Below the pieces are notes generated by a model, which made no database searches, was not told the DNA's origin, and worked only from the letters and a program-made list of their open reading frames with translations. Source: Sporosarcina sp. NCCP-2222 (GTDB lineage Bacteria; Bacillota; Bacilli; Bacillales_A; Planococcaceae). From it: a DNA stretch of 64,000 bases. A program made the position numbers and the translations under genes. Below are positions 49,274-59,308 of the stretch, in pieces. Position 1 is the stretch's first letter. Each line of letters starts with the position of its first letter. The stretch covers positions 438,114 through 502,113 of the forward strand of contig NZ_BQYK01000003.1 of assembly GCF_023168145.1 (NCBI RefSeq), read 5' to 3'.

Positions 49274-49576
49274 CTCGCCCCCTTTCTTTCCATCTATTTC
49301 TAGTTTACAATACTTTCATAATAAACAGAAGAACAGCACGATTATTTGTTGTCGGCCGCTTCAGCTCGGATATCGGCCAACCATCAGCAGTGACCGTACA
49401 TACTGCTACCAGAATCATTCACTTTGCCTAGTTATTTTTTTTGCGCCGAAAGTTCTTTTAACACAAACCAAAAAGACAGCTTCTCGATCTGAAACGAACG
49501 AGATGCCGCCTTTGTGTAGCATTCCAAGTCATATGGTCAATTCCCTCTTTCAATCAGCAATCGATCCCATCTTATC
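49274..49576. other. Intergenic region with terminator-like hairpin for spoVR
   Basis: About 300 bases; around 49467-49511 a partial stem (GCATCTCG / CGAGAAGC on the minus strand) is followed by TTTTT and is a plausible terminator of spoVR. The remainder shows no ORF or repeat. A plus-strand open frame across 48985-49431 is antisense to the GNAT gene and not called. Confidence 0.45.
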
Positions 49577-50977
49577 TTAGGCATACCGCCGATGTATTTT
49601 CTTGCCGTCATATGAAAAGACGAGCTGCTTATCATCGACATACGTTTCTAGATGGACAATGCGTCCCCATAACTGATGTATATAGGGAAGGACATTTTCA
49701 AGGTATTGAAAATCAAGTTCCAATCCTTCATAACGGTGCACCAAATAGAGTTCTCCGTTTCTAACATAGTCACCATCCTGGACGACGATATATGGAAATC
49801 CACCGTTCACGCGGTTCGCAACAATTTGGTCCCGAACGGCTTCATATTGTTTGTCTGTAATTTTGTATTCATTGCCGCTCTTTTGAAAGATATAAAGATC
49901 TTCTTGTTTCATTAAATCCTTTGTTAAAAAGTTTCGGATGAAAGAGATATCAGAATCCATTTCCCTCACTTGAAAGATCTTTTCTCGTCCTGAATTAGGC
50001 TGGATGCCTAGCTCTTTCATTTCCTCTGTTGGATGATCAAATCGCTTTTCAATATCCTCAAATATCTTTAATCCTAAATGATAGGGGTTGATTGATGTTT
50101 TCGAAGGCTGTATCACATTGGCGTTCAGAGTGGCAAACTCTATCGTTTCATCAGAGTCTAAATCTAATTCCCTCATGATCCGCTGATGCCAGAAGGTGGC
50201 CCAGCCTTCGTTCATAATTTTTGTCGACAGTTGCGGCCAAAAATAGAGCATTTCCTCTCGCAGCATCGTCAATATATCCCGTTGCCACTCCTCCAGCTCA
50301 TCGCTGTATTGCAGGATAAATAACAGAAGATCTTTTTCCGGTGCTGGTGGGATGCGCTTTCGTTTTGGACTTTTCGTTCTCGGTTGGATTGTTCGGCGAT
50401 CGAGTGCCCAAAGATCATCATATGGGGTGATCACTTTCACCTCATTCTCCTCTTCCTCTTCATCCAGCAGATCGATGTTTTTCATTAAGGAGGGATCGAT
50501 ATGCTCTTGGATGGCGAGGACGGCATCGAGAAAACGCTCGACTTCTTCTTTTCCGTGTACCATTTCATACTGTGCGATCCGTTCAGCGGTCGCTGTCATA
50601 CTTTCCACCATGTCCCGCCGGGTGTTCGAAAAATGTACGTTGTTCTTGAAAAAGTCGCAGTGGGCGAGCACATGGGCAACAATCAGTTTGTTTTGAATCA
50701 AGCTATTTGTATTAAGCAAAAATGCATAGCAAGGATTCGAATTGATGACGAGTTCATATATTTGGCTGAGTCCTAAATCATATTGCAGCTTCATCTTATG
50801 AAATTGTTTTCCAAAGCTCCAGTGGGTGAACCGGGTCGGCATGCCGTAGGCTCCAAATGTATAGATAATATCAGCTGGACAAATTTCGTAACGCATAGGG
50901 TAAAAGTCGAGTCCGAAACCGGTTGCAATCTCCGTGATTTCATCTATTGCCCGTTCCAAATCCTTAAATGGCTTCAT
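49577..50977 (-). CDS. spoVR: SpoVR family protein
   Basis: A 466-residue protein with the SpoVR signature: [35 protein letters not shown], the His-rich [16 protein letters not shown], and [17 protein letters not shown], as well as the [16 protein letters not shown]-like segment. In B. subtilis it is required for cortex formation; E. coli homologue YcgB. Biochemical role unknown. Its ATG overlaps the stop of yhbH by 4 bases (ATGA). GGAGGGG precedes it. Confidence 0.95.
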   Translation of the reverse strand: MKPFKDLERAIDEITEIATGFGLDFYPMRYEICPADIIYTFGAYGMPTRFTHWSFGKQFHKMKLQYDLGLSQIYELVINSNPCYAFLLNTNSLIQNKLIVAHVLAHCDFFKNNVHFSNTRRDMVESMTATAERIAQYEMVHGKEEVERFLDAVLAIQEHIDPSLMKNIDLLDEEEEENEVKVITPYDDLWALDRRTIQPRTKSPKRKRIPPAPEKDLLLFILQYSDELEEWQRDILTMLREEMLYFWPQLSTKIMNEGWATFWHQRIMRELDLDSDETIEFATLNANVIQPSKTSINPYHLGLKIFEDIEKRFDHPTEEMKELGIQPNSGREKIFQVREMDSDISFIRNFLTKDLMKQEDLYIFQKSGNEYKITDKQYEAVRDQIVANRVNGGFPYIVVQDGDYVRNGELYLVHRYEGLELDFQYLENVLPYIHQLWGRIVHLETYVDDKQLVFSYDGKKIHRRYA

Positions 50978-52131
50978 TCGGACCCCTCCTCCCTTTTCTT
51001 GAAAAAGCGCTTCAATGCGAAATAGACGTCGGCCTGCTCCTTCACGACATAATGCTGGAATTTCGGATTGTTTATTTTTTCATAGGAGTTCATCAGGGTG
51101 GAATATCTGCTGTGTGTATTGATTTCACCGTACCCAAACAGGTTTGACACCGCCATGAGTTCATCCACAAGTTGTACGCATTTTGTATTATCCGACGACA
51201 TATTTTCCCCGTCTGAAAAATGAAAAGGATAAATATTATAACGTGCTGGAGGGTATTTCGCGCGGATTAATTGTAACGCTTTTGCGTATGCGGTTGAACA
51301 GATCGTGCCGCCCCCTTCTCCTTTGGTGAAGAACTCTTCTTCCGTCACCACTTTTGCTTCCGTATGATGAGCTATGAATTCGAGCTCCACTTGTTCATAT
51401 TTCGTACGCAAAAAGCGGGTCATCCAGAAAAAAAAGCTGCGGGCTACATATTTCTCAAACTTGCCCATCGATGCACTCGTATCCATCATCATAAGAACGA
51501 CTGCCTTGGAATGGGGCTTTTGAATTTCATTCCATGTCTTAAAACGCAGGTCATCCTGGTGAATCGGCGCAATGGCTGCACTGCCTTTCATGGCATTACG
51601 TTTTATCGCTGTTAATAGGGTCCGTTTCTTATCAATATTGCCGATGAGACCCTTCTTTCGGATGTCATTAAATACGATCGTATCAACGGTGACGTCCGCC
51701 TGCTCCTTCGGCTCCATTGCAGGCAGCTCCAATTCCGAAAACAAAGCCTCTTCTAGTTCTGCAACTGAAATCTCCGCTTCATAATAATCAGTGCCGGGTT
51801 GATCACCCGCCTGTTTGCCAGTGCCTGCGCCGCCTTTTTTTCCATCCTTCGCGACTACATCCCCGACTTTGCTCTCGCCATCTCCTTGGCCTACATGCTT
51901 TCCTTTTTCATGGTTATACCTTATTTTATATTCATCCAATGAACGGATCGGAATTTTGACCGTTTTGCGGCCGTCCGACAAGATAATACTTTCCTCGCTG
52001 ATCAAGTCAGGCAAGTTATTACGAATCGCCTCTTTTACTTTATCCAGATGACGTTGCTGATCCGTATGACCTTTCCGATGGAGAGTCCAGTTTTCCTGAG
52101 AAACGACGTAGCTCTTCTGATTTTCGTCCAT
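50974..52131 (-). CDS. yhbH: DUF444 / YhbH-YeaH family stress-sporulation protein
   Basis: A 385-residue protein of the YeaH/YhbH family with a VWA domain: [27 protein letters not shown] carries the metal-ion-dependent adhesion site (D-x-S-x-S-like), and [32 protein letters not shown] follows. A Lys/Gly-rich low-complexity linker lies at about residues 75-110. Works with prkA and spoVR. In B. subtilis it is sporulation-related. GGGGTGAAGATG precedes the ATG. Confidence 0.94.
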   Translation of the reverse strand: MDENQKSYVVSQENWTLHRKGHTDQQRHLDKVKEAIRNNLPDLISEESIILSDGRKTVKIPIRSLDEYKIRYNHEKGKHVGQGDGESKVGDVVAKDGKKGGAGTGKQAGDQPGTDYYEAEISVAELEEALFSELELPAMEPKEQADVTVDTIVFNDIRKKGLIGNIDKKRTLLTAIKRNAMKGSAAIAPIHQDDLRFKTWNEIQKPHSKAVVLMMMDTSASMGKFEKYVARSFFFWMTRFLRTKYEQVELEFIAHHTEAKVVTEEEFFTKGEGGGTICSTAYAKALQLIRAKYPPARYNIYPFHFSDGENMSSDNTKCVQLVDELMAVSNLFGYGEINTHSRYSTLMNSYEKINNPKFQHYVVKEQADVYFALKRFFKKREEGSE

Positions 52132-52276
52132 ATCATCTTCACCCCATCTTATGACCGATTGTTTCCTTCATCATATGCAAAACGAAACCGGTAATTGACC
52201 AAATTAACAGAAGAACGAAAATCCTGCCTTGCTTGTCCTGAAACCATAAATACACCTGGCTGACCATTTAGAACAT

Positions 52277-52308
52277 AAAAAACAAGGCTGCCTTGCACAG
52301 CCTTGTTT
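52277..52308 (-). terminator. Intrinsic terminator of prkA
   Basis: 11-bp perfect stem AAACAAGGCTG / CAGCCTTGTTT, then T run on the minus strand, 9 bases past the prkA stop. It separates prkA from yhbH-spoVR at least partly. Confidence 0.9.
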
Positions 52309-52316
52309 GAGTATTC

Positions 52317-54212
52317 TTATCGATTTAATAAGCTGCCGACATAACGCAGCAATTCATTGGCAGAAACCGAATTGTATCCATAATCATCGATGAGGCGCGC
52401 CACCACTTCATTGATCTTTTTCAACTGGGATTCATCCGGCGTGGCAGAGGACGTGGTAATTTTCACGACATCCTTCAAATCGGCGAATAACTTTTTCTGT
52501 ATTGCTTCGCGCAGCCGTTCATGTGATTGGTAATTAAATCGCTGTCCTTTTCTCGCATAAGCGGAGATACGGATCAGAATCTCTTCCCTGAATGCCCGCT
52601 TCGCATTTTCGGAAATGCCAATCTGCTCTTCGATGGACCGCATTAATTTTTCATCTGGATTCATTTCTTCCCCGGTTAACGGATCTCTGATCTTATGTTT
52701 ATTGCAGAACGCTTCCACGTTATCCAAATAATTATCCATTAATGTTTTTGCGGATTCTTCATACGAATACACAAACGCTTTTTGCACTTCTTTCTTCGCG
52801 ATTTCATCGTATTCCTTCCGTGCAATGGAAATGTAATTCAAGTACGCTTCCTTCGCCTCTGATGTAATGGAGGCATGTTGGTCGAATCCATCCTTCAACG
52901 AACGAAGGACATCCAGTGCATTAATGGAAGGCACTTCTTTCCGGATAATCGCCGACGAAATCCGGTTAATGACGTAACGCGGATCAATGCCATCCATGCC
53001 TTCATTCGGATATTCTTTTTTCAACTCTTCCAGATCGTTAATATTGAAGCCTTCAACATTTTCCCCATCATATAGTCGCATCTTTTTCACGATGTCGATC
53101 CCTTGTTTCTTAGAAGCCTTCAGCCTCGTCAGGACAGAAAATATGGCTGCCACGCGCAATGCATGAGGCGCAATATGGACGTGCGCCATGTCGCTTTCGC
53201 GAATCATTTTATCGTAAATCCGCTCTTCCTGGCTGACCTTCAAGTTATACGGGATCGGGATTACGATAATCCGGGAATGCAAGGCCTCATTTTTCTTATT
53301 GGAAATGAAAGCGCGATACTCCGTCTCATTCGTATGTGCCACAATCATTTCATCTGCACTAATCAAGGCGAAACGGCCTGCTTTAAAATTCCCTTCCTGT
53401 GTCAGTGATAACAGATGCCACAAAAACTTTTCATCGAGCTTCAGCATTTCTTGAAACTCCATAATGCCCCGGTTCGCTTTATTCAACTCTCCATCGAACC
53501 GGTACGCTCGAGGGTCGGATTCAGAACCGAATTCTGCAATGGTTGAAAAGTCAATGCTGCCGGTCAAGTCGGCAATATCTTGGGATTTAGGATCGGAAGG
53601 TGTGAATGTCCCAATACCAACCCGTTTATCTTCGGAGAAGAATATTCTTTCGACTAGAACATTTTCAATCCTGCCATCATACTCCTGTTCAAGACGCATG
53701 GTGTTCAGCGGCGATAAACTTCCCTCAATCCGGATGCCGAATTCCTCATAAAATTCTTCACGCAGATGGTTCGGGATCAGGTGGAGCGGATCCTCGTGCA
53801 TCGGACAACCTTTTATCGCAAAAACAGCGCCTTCCTCTGTCCTCGAGTATTCTTCAAGCCCTCGCTTCAGCATCGTGACAATAGTCGATTTCCCACCGCT
53901 GACTGGACCCATTAACAATAAAATACGTTTTCGGACATCCAATCGTTTGGCCGCGGGATGAAAATATTCCTCCACCAATCTTTCAATCGCCTCATCCAAA
54001 CCATAGATCGCATCATCAAAAAAATGATATTTCGTGAGCCCTTTCTCTTTCGTAGAGCCAAAGCTGTTAATCATATGATAAACGCGAGAATGTGACGTCT
54101 GTGCTACTTCCTTCCGTTCTTTCAACAGGTCAAGATACTCGGCAAACGTCCCTTCCCATTTCAGCTGATCCTCTTCCTCACGGGCCTGTTTCACCTTGTT
54201 TAAGATATCCAT
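52317..54212 (-). CDS. prkA: PrkA family serine protein kinase / AAA+ protein
   Basis: A 631-residue protein. The Walker A-type loop GPVSGGKST lies near residue 105; residues 15-370 form the AAA+ PrkA N-terminal domain, with QDIADLTGSIDFSTIAEFGSESDPRAYRFDGELNKANRG characteristic of the family; the C-terminal domain contains the kinase-like region (LMRSIEEQIGISENAKRAFREEILIRI). In B. subtilis it is mother-cell expressed and influences sporulation through sigma-K. GGGGGGG precedes the ATG. Upstream of yhbH and spoVR on the same strand. Confidence 0.95.
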   Translation of the reverse strand: MDILNKVKQAREEEDQLKWEGTFAEYLDLLKERKEVAQTSHSRVYHMINSFGSTKEKGLTKYHFFDDAIYGLDEAIERLVEEYFHPAAKRLDVRKRILLLMGPVSGGKSTIVTMLKRGLEEYSRTEEGAVFAIKGCPMHEDPLHLIPNHLREEFYEEFGIRIEGSLSPLNTMRLEQEYDGRIENVLVERIFFSEDKRVGIGTFTPSDPKSQDIADLTGSIDFSTIAEFGSESDPRAYRFDGELNKANRGIMEFQEMLKLDEKFLWHLLSLTQEGNFKAGRFALISADEMIVAHTNETEYRAFISNKKNEALHSRIIVIPIPYNLKVSQEERIYDKMIRESDMAHVHIAPHALRVAAIFSVLTRLKASKKQGIDIVKKMRLYDGENVEGFNINDLEELKKEYPNEGMDGIDPRYVINRISSAIIRKEVPSINALDVLRSLKDGFDQHASITSEAKEAYLNYISIARKEYDEIAKKEVQKAFVYSYEESAKTLMDNYLDNVEAFCNKHKIRDPLTGEEMNPDEKLMRSIEEQIGISENAKRAFREEILIRISAYARKGQRFNYQSHERLREAIQKKLFADLKDVVKITTSSATPDESQLKKINEVVARLIDDYGYNSVSANELLRYVGSLLNR

Positions 54213-54317
54213 AATGTCCCCCCCAGTTGGAGCATGGTTTCCATTAGTCTATGCATACAACAGCCCGATGATGTACAAATCGATAGATCCTCACGGTAGG
54301 AGATAGACTTGACATAA

Positions 54318-54348
54318 AAATAGGCAGCCCCAGGATGAGAGGCTGCCA
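54318..54348 (-). terminator. Intrinsic terminator of the DUF1801 gene
   Basis: 7-bp stem GGCAGCC / GGCTGCC; T-rich sequence follows on the minus strand, about 15 bases after the stop. Confidence 0.82.
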
Positions 54349-54363
54349 ATCTAGTTTTCATTT

Positions 54364-54783
54364 TTACTCCGGATAAAGATCTTGCAGAAACTCAACTGAT
54401 TGTCTGATCAATTTTCGCAGGATCTCCTCATCGATATCGTCTACCTTATTAATATAGACACACGCTTTCCCGGCTGTATGTTTACCGAAGTGCTGGAGCA
54501 AATGATCCCTATTCGGATCTCCGGTCGCAAAATACAAGCTAATTTTTGCTTTCCGCGGAGAGAAGCCAACAAGCGGCGCATCCCCTTCATGACCGGTGTC
54601 ATACACATAATGGTAGCTGCCAAATCCGATGATGCTCGGTCCCCACATTTTCGCTTTGAACCCTGTTGTGTCTTGAAATAGATCCAGCAGCCGATACGCA
54701 TCAGCCTTTTTCTTCGGGCTTTCCACTTGCTCAATAAATTCAATGACAGACTGGTCCGTTTCTTTCGTCTTTTGTTCATACAT
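54364..54783 (-). CDS. DUF1801 (YdhG/YyaL-like) domain protein
   Basis: About 139 residues. MWGPSIIGFGSYHYVYDTGHEGDAPLVGFSPRKAKISLYF is the DUF1801 core, followed by YINKVDDIDEEILRKLIRQSV. In this family the first helix is often LLDLFQDTTGFKAKMWG as here. Small iron-related or stress functions have been suggested for some members; no activity known. ATG 54783 is selected with GGGAGAG upstream. Confidence 0.88.
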   Translation of the reverse strand: MYEQKTKETDQSVIEFIEQVESPKKKADAYRLLDLFQDTTGFKAKMWGPSIIGFGSYHYVYDTGHEGDAPLVGFSPRKAKISLYFATGDPNRDHLLQHFGKHTAGKACVYINKVDDIDEEILRKLIRQSVEFLQDLYPE

Positions 54784-54963
54784 AGAAGGCTTCTCTCCCT
54801 TCATTTTGATTCATCATAGCATACATTTCCATCTGAATCTCTCCCGCTTAGTCATTTTATTCTGACAAAGCACCATGGTTGACCTGTCCATTTAGGGAAA
54901 TTACACTAGACGAGTCCCTTTTCTATTGGAGTAGGGGAAATTATTTTGCAAAGGAGCACAACG

Positions 54964-55377
54964 ATGAAAAAATTAGTAACTTCTATGCTTTGCATCCTCC
55001 TATTAGCGGCTTGCAGCACGAATGATTCTAAGAACGAGCCTGATACTGAAAAAAATCCTGCTGTCGAAAGTCCATCTGCTAACGACACAACGAATGAAGC
55101 AAATGCAGATGCTGAGGATACAGCTGCAGACAATGAGCCAAGCTCAACAGACAACGAATTGGCATCGTATGATGAATACGAGACGATTGCATCTACGATC
55201 GACCTTGACACCAACAAAGGTATCGTGGAAACCGATAACGAAGGAAACCGTGTCATTTTATTTGAAGACGCCAATGGAAAAAAAACATACAAAAGCATCT
55301 TCACAAAACATGATCGCTTTTTGAAGATCATTGACCTAACTACTGATCAACTATTGTTTAAAGATCGGCTCAACTAA
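54964..55377 (+). CDS. Predicted lipoprotein with acidic linker
   Basis: A 137-residue lipoprotein: MKKLVTSMLCILLLAAC with lipobox LLAAC; then an Asn/Asp/Glu/Ser-rich linker of about 60 residues and a compact C-terminal domain (STIDLDTNKGIVETDNEGNRVILFEDANGKKTYKSIF). No family recognised. ATG 54964 follows AAAGGAG; the upstream in-frame start at 54946 is within the gap. A strong terminator follows. Confidence 0.78.
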   Translation: MKKLVTSMLCILLLAACSTNDSKNEPDTEKNPAVESPSANDTTNEANADAEDTAADNEPSSTDNELASYDEYETIASTIDLDTNKGIVETDNEGNRVILFEDANGKKTYKSIFTKHDRFLKIIDLTTDQLLFKDRLN

Positions 55378-55381
55378 ACGC

Positions 55382-55418
55382 AAAGCTTGAAACGTTCATG
55401 GCGTTTCAAGCTTTTTGC
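55382..55418 (+). terminator. Intrinsic terminator
   Basis: Stem AAAGCTTGAAACG / CGTTTCAAGCTTT with a 6-base loop, followed by T residues. Confidence 0.9.
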
Positions 55419-55501
55419 ATATAGAAGTAAGTGTACGAATAGATAGTATAGCCACGCCACTAGATGTAAACCATAAATGTAAAGAAAGGAGCTGACTTTA
55501 C

Positions 55502-55909
55502 ATGTTGGAATTGCACACTGGCATCGAAGGCCTGCAAGCACATTTTGGGCCGACAATGGATTTAATTAGCGACTTGGGATATAAATTAGGCGGCGGCTGG
55601 GATTACGACGGCGGCTGTTTTGATTCGGTCCTCTGGAGAGAGGGCGGTGAGACGATTTACTTGCGCATACCTTTCCATGTAAGCCATGGCGAACTCGATC
55701 AGTATCATACTTCGATCGTTTTCCGTACTCCATATGTTATCAAACATGTAGTCAATATCGGCTTGGACCGGGATGCAAGCTCGCTGACTACAGCGACTTT
55801 CAATCAATTCCAAGATCCTATCGACAAAGATGCGGAAATCCGTGACAAAAGTAGATGGGAAGAAGCTGGCGAACAAGCGGTTGAGGAAGTCATTACTTTA
55901 TTGCAATAA
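55502..55909 (+). CDS. YugN-like family protein
   Basis: A 135-residue protein with YKLGGGWDYDGGCFDSVLWREGGETIYLRIPF and the YHTSIVFRTPYVIKHVVNIGLD segment, the YugN-like family pattern. Cytoplasmic; function unknown, no catalytic motif. AAAGGAG 9 bases before ATG. Confidence 0.85.
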   Translation: MLELHTGIEGLQAHFGPTMDLISDLGYKLGGGWDYDGGCFDSVLWREGGETIYLRIPFHVSHGELDQYHTSIVFRTPYVIKHVVNIGLDRDASSLTTATFNQFQDPIDKDAEIRDKSRWEEAGEQAVEEVITLLQ

Positions 55910-55915
55910 AAACAA

Positions 55916-55945
55916 GAGCATGGAATTCCTTCCATGCTCTCTTTT
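55916..55945. terminator. Bidirectional terminator between yugN-like and MFS genes
   Basis: Stem AGAGCATGGAA / TTCCATGCTCT with a 4-base loop and T-rich tails in both directions; the convergent stop codons lie on either side. Confidence 0.88.
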
Positions 55946-57173
55946 AATTCATATTATTCGCCTGTACATATTCGTTTTTTCCAGCCTTCAATCCGGAAAG
56001 GAGGATAATGAACGAAGCGATAAGTAATACAACTAATGACACGGACCAACTTCCCGTTACGTCATGTAGTGAACCGAACAAGACCGGACCGATTGCCGCA
56101 AGCAAGTATCCGAAAGATTGTGCCATTCCCGACAACTCCGCTGCTTCCACTGGTGTATGTGTCCGAAGCGTAAAAAACATCATGGCCAAGCCAAAAGATG
56201 CGCCGCCGGCTATTCCTGTGATGATCATCCATAGCGGTACCAAACTGGATCCATCGAAGAGGATTCCACCGTACCCGATCAAGTAGAGCAGCACAATGAT
56301 GATTACGATCAGCCGCTGGTCCTTTACCTTGCCTGCAACAATGGGGATGATGAACGTCATTGGCAACTGGGCAATTTGCAAAAGAGACAGCATCCAGCCG
56401 GCTTGGCCCGCGTCAAGCCCTTGGGATTTAAGCACTTCAGGCAACCATGCCGATGTCGTATAAAACAGAAGGGACTGCAATCCCATGAACAGTGTAACCC
56501 CCCATGCGACCGGCGAACGCCATAGTGACGCTGGCCGTTTCGTCCTTGAACTCGGAAGGGATGGAGTTGCGTTTTTGCTGCGTTTTAATTGCGGAAGCCA
56601 AATAAGGATCGCAAGCCCTGTCAGAACGGCCCAGACGCCAAGCGCTCCCTGCCAGCCATACGATGTCTTTTCTAAGATCGGTACGCTTAATCCGGAAGCG
56701 AAGGTAGCCGAAATATTCATGGAAACCGAATAGATTCCTGTCATTAAACCGATTTGGAGCGGGAAGCTCAGTTTCAGAATAGCGGGAAGCAGTACATTAC
56801 CGAAGGAGATAGCGACGCCAATTAAAAATGTCCCTGTAAAGAGGAATAGAATGTTCCCTGCTGAGCGCAGCAAAATACCTGCCGTTAAGAGACAAAGTGA
56901 AAAGAATAATGTCGTTTCCATGCCAAAGCGGCTGCTCACTTTCGGAACGAGCGGTGAAATGAGTGCAAAGGCTAGAAGAGGTATCGTTGTGACAAAACCT
57001 GCCACTGCGTTTGGAATCCCTAAATCATCACGAAGAGGTGCAATAATCGGTCCTACCGAAGTGAGCGGTGCCCGAAGAGTGGCTGCTATACAGATGATAC
57101 CGAGGATTAATAGCCAGCTGGTCCGCTTGTAGGTTAGTTTTTTTGAAAGATGTATCGTTTGTTCCCTTTCCAA
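55944..57173 (-). CDS. MFS transporter of the CynX/NimT family
   Basis: A 409-residue, 12-helix transporter. ATLRAPLTSVGPIIAPLRDDLGIPNAVAGFVTTIPLLAFALISPLVPKVSSRFGMETTLF, the conserved first half of CynX/NimT-like MFS proteins, with a shortened motif A. Such proteins are annotated as cyanate or 2-nitroimidazole transporters, but the assignment is weak. TTG 57173 follows AGGAGGTGG. It may be related to detoxification. Confidence 0.88.
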   Translation of the reverse strand: MEREQTIHLSKKLTYKRTSWLLILGIICIAATLRAPLTSVGPIIAPLRDDLGIPNAVAGFVTTIPLLAFALISPLVPKVSSRFGMETTLFFSLCLLTAGILLRSAGNILFLFTGTFLIGVAISFGNVLLPAILKLSFPLQIGLMTGIYSVSMNISATFASGLSVPILEKTSYGWQGALGVWAVLTGLAILIWLPQLKRSKNATPSLPSSRTKRPASLWRSPVAWGVTLFMGLQSLLFYTTSAWLPEVLKSQGLDAGQAGWMLSLLQIAQLPMTFIIPIVAGKVKDQRLIVIIIVLLYLIGYGGILFDGSSLVPLWMIITGIAGGASFGLAMMFFTLRTHTPVEAAELSGMAQSFGYLLAAIGPVLFGSLHDVTGSWSVSLVVLLIASFIILLSGLKAGKNEYVQANNMN

Positions 57174-57282
57174 TCAATCCACCTCCTTTTATTAGATTTC
57201 AAAAGACATAAAGAGCATTTACAAAATCAAACTTGTTGCCCCTCAAATGATTGCTTTAAAATGATAGCATACATCGAACCAT

Positions 57283-57317
57283 AAAAAAACGGATTCCAAA
57301 GTACTTGGAACCCGTTA
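57283..57317 (-). terminator. Intrinsic terminator of the arg operon
   Basis: Imperfect stem AACGG-A-TTCCAA / TTGGAA-C-CCGTT, then a run of seven T on the minus strand; 67 bases after the argD stop. Confidence 0.85.
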
Positions 57318-57383
57318 ATTAATGGAACAAAAATGTCCCCTCTTTGAATAGCGATTCTCTGAACGCCTTAATTCAAGTGTTGT

Positions 57384-58532
57384 TTATGATACAGTTGCCT
57401 TCTCCTTCAGTACGGAACAGAGGATGTCAACTGCTTCGTCGATTTCCTCTATAGATACCGTCAATGGCGGGAGCAGCCTGATCACAGTCTGCCCCGCTTG
57501 CACAGCAAGCAATCCTGATTCCTGCAATTCCTCAATAAGAGGACCGACATCGATTCCGCAATCAACTCCGACTAACAGGCCTCTACCTCTGAGTTGGAAT
57601 GGACTATCTTGAAACACTTCCTGCAGCCGTTTCTGTAAATAAATCGATTTCATGTTCACTTCTTCCAAAAATACTGGATCGAAAATATGGTCGACAACTG
57701 CTTGTGCGACTCGAACCGCTAATGGATTACCTCCGAATGTCGTGCCGTGTGTGCCGGGACCGAAGGCAGCCACAAGTTCATCGGTCCCTGCCATCGCGCC
57801 AATCGGGAATCCTCCGCCTAGTCCTTTCGCAAGTGTCAGGATATCCGGTTTGAGCAAAGTTTGTTCATAAGCAAAACGGGTACCTGTTCTGCCAATCCCC
57901 GTTTGGACTTCATCGACGATTAACAAAATTCCTTTATCGTGACAAATATCGGTGATCATCTTCGCGAAGTCAGGTGTGATTTCATTCACTCCTCCTTCGC
58001 CCTGGATCACCTCCAGCATGATGGCAGCAACTTCCTCCGTCGCAGCGGCGGTTAAGCTCTCGAGGTCATTGAATGGCACAGTGACGAAAGAAGGCAACAT
58101 CGGACCGAATCCCTGCTTTACCTTTTCCTGCCCTGTCGCCGCCATCGCCCCAAATGTCCTGCCGTGAAAAGAGTGTTCAAACGTAATGATCGAATGCTTG
58201 CCAGTATATTTTCTTGCCAGTTTCATCGCCGCCTCATTCGCTTCCGCTCCACTATTGCAAAAGAATATCCGGCTCAAATGAGTGTCCTGCAAGATGGAAG
58301 CGGCAAGCCTTTCCTGCTCGGGACTTTCGAATAAATTGGACACATGCCATAATTGCTGGCTTTGCTCCCCTAACGCTTTGATTAACGCAGGATGGCTGTG
58401 TCCGAGGCAGTTGACCGCAATGCCGCTAATAAAATCCAAATAGGATTTGCCGTCAGAATCGGTTACGACGGTACCCTTTCCTTCCACTAAATGAATGGGG
58501 CGTCTGGCATAGTTCGGAAACAAATGGCTCAA
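57384..58532 (-). CDS. argD: Acetylornithine aminotransferase
   Basis: A 382-residue class-III PLP aminotransferase for N-acetyl-L-glutamate 5-semialdehyde to N-acetylornithine. LDFISGIAVNCLGHSHPAL, FCNSGAEANEAAMKLAR, VIQGEGGV, LLIVDEVQTGIGRTG and the PLP lysine in ILTLAKGLGGGFPIGA are all present. TTG start overlaps the argB stop by 4 bases. Last gene of argCJBD; carA/carB/argF are absent from the operon end here. Confidence 0.95.
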   Translation of the reverse strand: MSHLFPNYARRPIHLVEGKGTVVTDSDGKSYLDFISGIAVNCLGHSHPALIKALGEQSQQLWHVSNLFESPEQERLAASILQDTHLSRIFFCNSGAEANEAAMKLARKYTGKHSIITFEHSFHGRTFGAMAATGQEKVKQGFGPMLPSFVTVPFNDLESLTAAATEEVAAIMLEVIQGEGGVNEITPDFAKMITDICHDKGILLIVDEVQTGIGRTGTRFAYEQTLLKPDILTLAKGLGGGFPIGAMAGTDELVAAFGPGTHGTTFGGNPLAVRVAQAVVDHIFDPVFLEEVNMKSIYLQKRLQEVFQDSPFQLRGRGLLVGVDCGIDVGPLIEELQESGLLAVQAGQTVIRLLPPLTVSIEEIDEAVDILCSVLKEKATVS

Positions 58533-59308
58533 CTGAAAACCTCCTCCGCTTCAATAACAGTTCCGACGAGATGCTGATCTGTTATGCGAACGGAAGGAAT
58601 GCCTTCCTGAATACAATCAAGCGCCGCTTTTACTTTCGGAATCATGCCGCCGTATATGTCCTCGGTCTCGATCCACGTAACAATTTCCCCGACTGTCGCG
58701 CGGCACTGGACATTGCCTTCAATTTTTATTCCTGGCGTATCCGTCACGAGAAGCAGACTTTCCGCTCCGACTGCCAGCGCGACTTTACTAGCGACCGTAT
58801 CCGCATTAATATTCAACGTCTTACCGCATTCAGTGGAACCGATGCAGGAAAAGACCGGAACGACACCGATACCAATAAATTGGTCAATCAGTTGTTTATT
58901 GACAGACTTGATGTCGCCGACAAATCCATATTTGTCTTTATTCAAATAGCCGCAAGTAAATAATTTACCGTCAAATCCATTCAGCCCGATTGCCACAATT
59001 CCTTCCCGGTTCAGTTGATGGACAAGAAGCGGGTTAACTGCTCCGACCAATACATTCCGGACGATATCTGCCGACCTTTCACAAGTCACACGAATCCCTT
59101 CCGAAATAGTTGACTGTATTTCATTTCTCGCAAGCTCCGCGTTGATGGCGGGACCTCCCCCGTGGACAATGATGATGTCATACCCTTCCGCTTGAAGCCG
59201 TTTAAAGTTGGTAAAGAAATGGCCGCTCAGACCGCCGAGCATGCTGCCTCCTAATTTGATGACGATACGCTTACGATCGGTACGTTGCATTGATTTGGAC
59301 ATAGTCAT
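58529..59308 (-). CDS. argB: Acetylglutamate kinase
   Basis: A 259-residue amino-acid kinase that phosphorylates N-acetylglutamate. IVIKLGGS, IIVHGGGPAINAELAR, GLNGFDGKLF, NINADTVASKVALAVGA, LLLVTDTPGI and GGMIPKVKAALDCI are the family signatures. The 5' end overlaps argJ by about 38 bases, so the true start may be ATG 59302 or 59308, with GGGGGTG at a long distance. Confidence 0.94.
   Translation of the reverse strand: MTMSKSMQRTDRKRIVIKLGGSMLGGLSGHFFTNFKRLQAEGYDIIIVHGGGPAINAELARNEIQSTISEGIRVTCERSADIVRNVLVGAVNPLLVHQLNREGIVAIGLNGFDGKLFTCGYLNKDKYGFVGDIKSVNKQLIDQFIGIGVVPVFSCIGSTECGKTLNINADTVASKVALAVGAESLLLVTDTPGIKIEGNVQCRATVGEIVTWIETEDIYGGMIPKVKAALDCIQEGIPSVRITDQHLVGTVIEAEEVFS

Noticed and set aside
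48985-49431. Plus-strand ORF of 148 codons
   Set aside because: Antisense to a well-supported GNAT gene and lacking a binding site.
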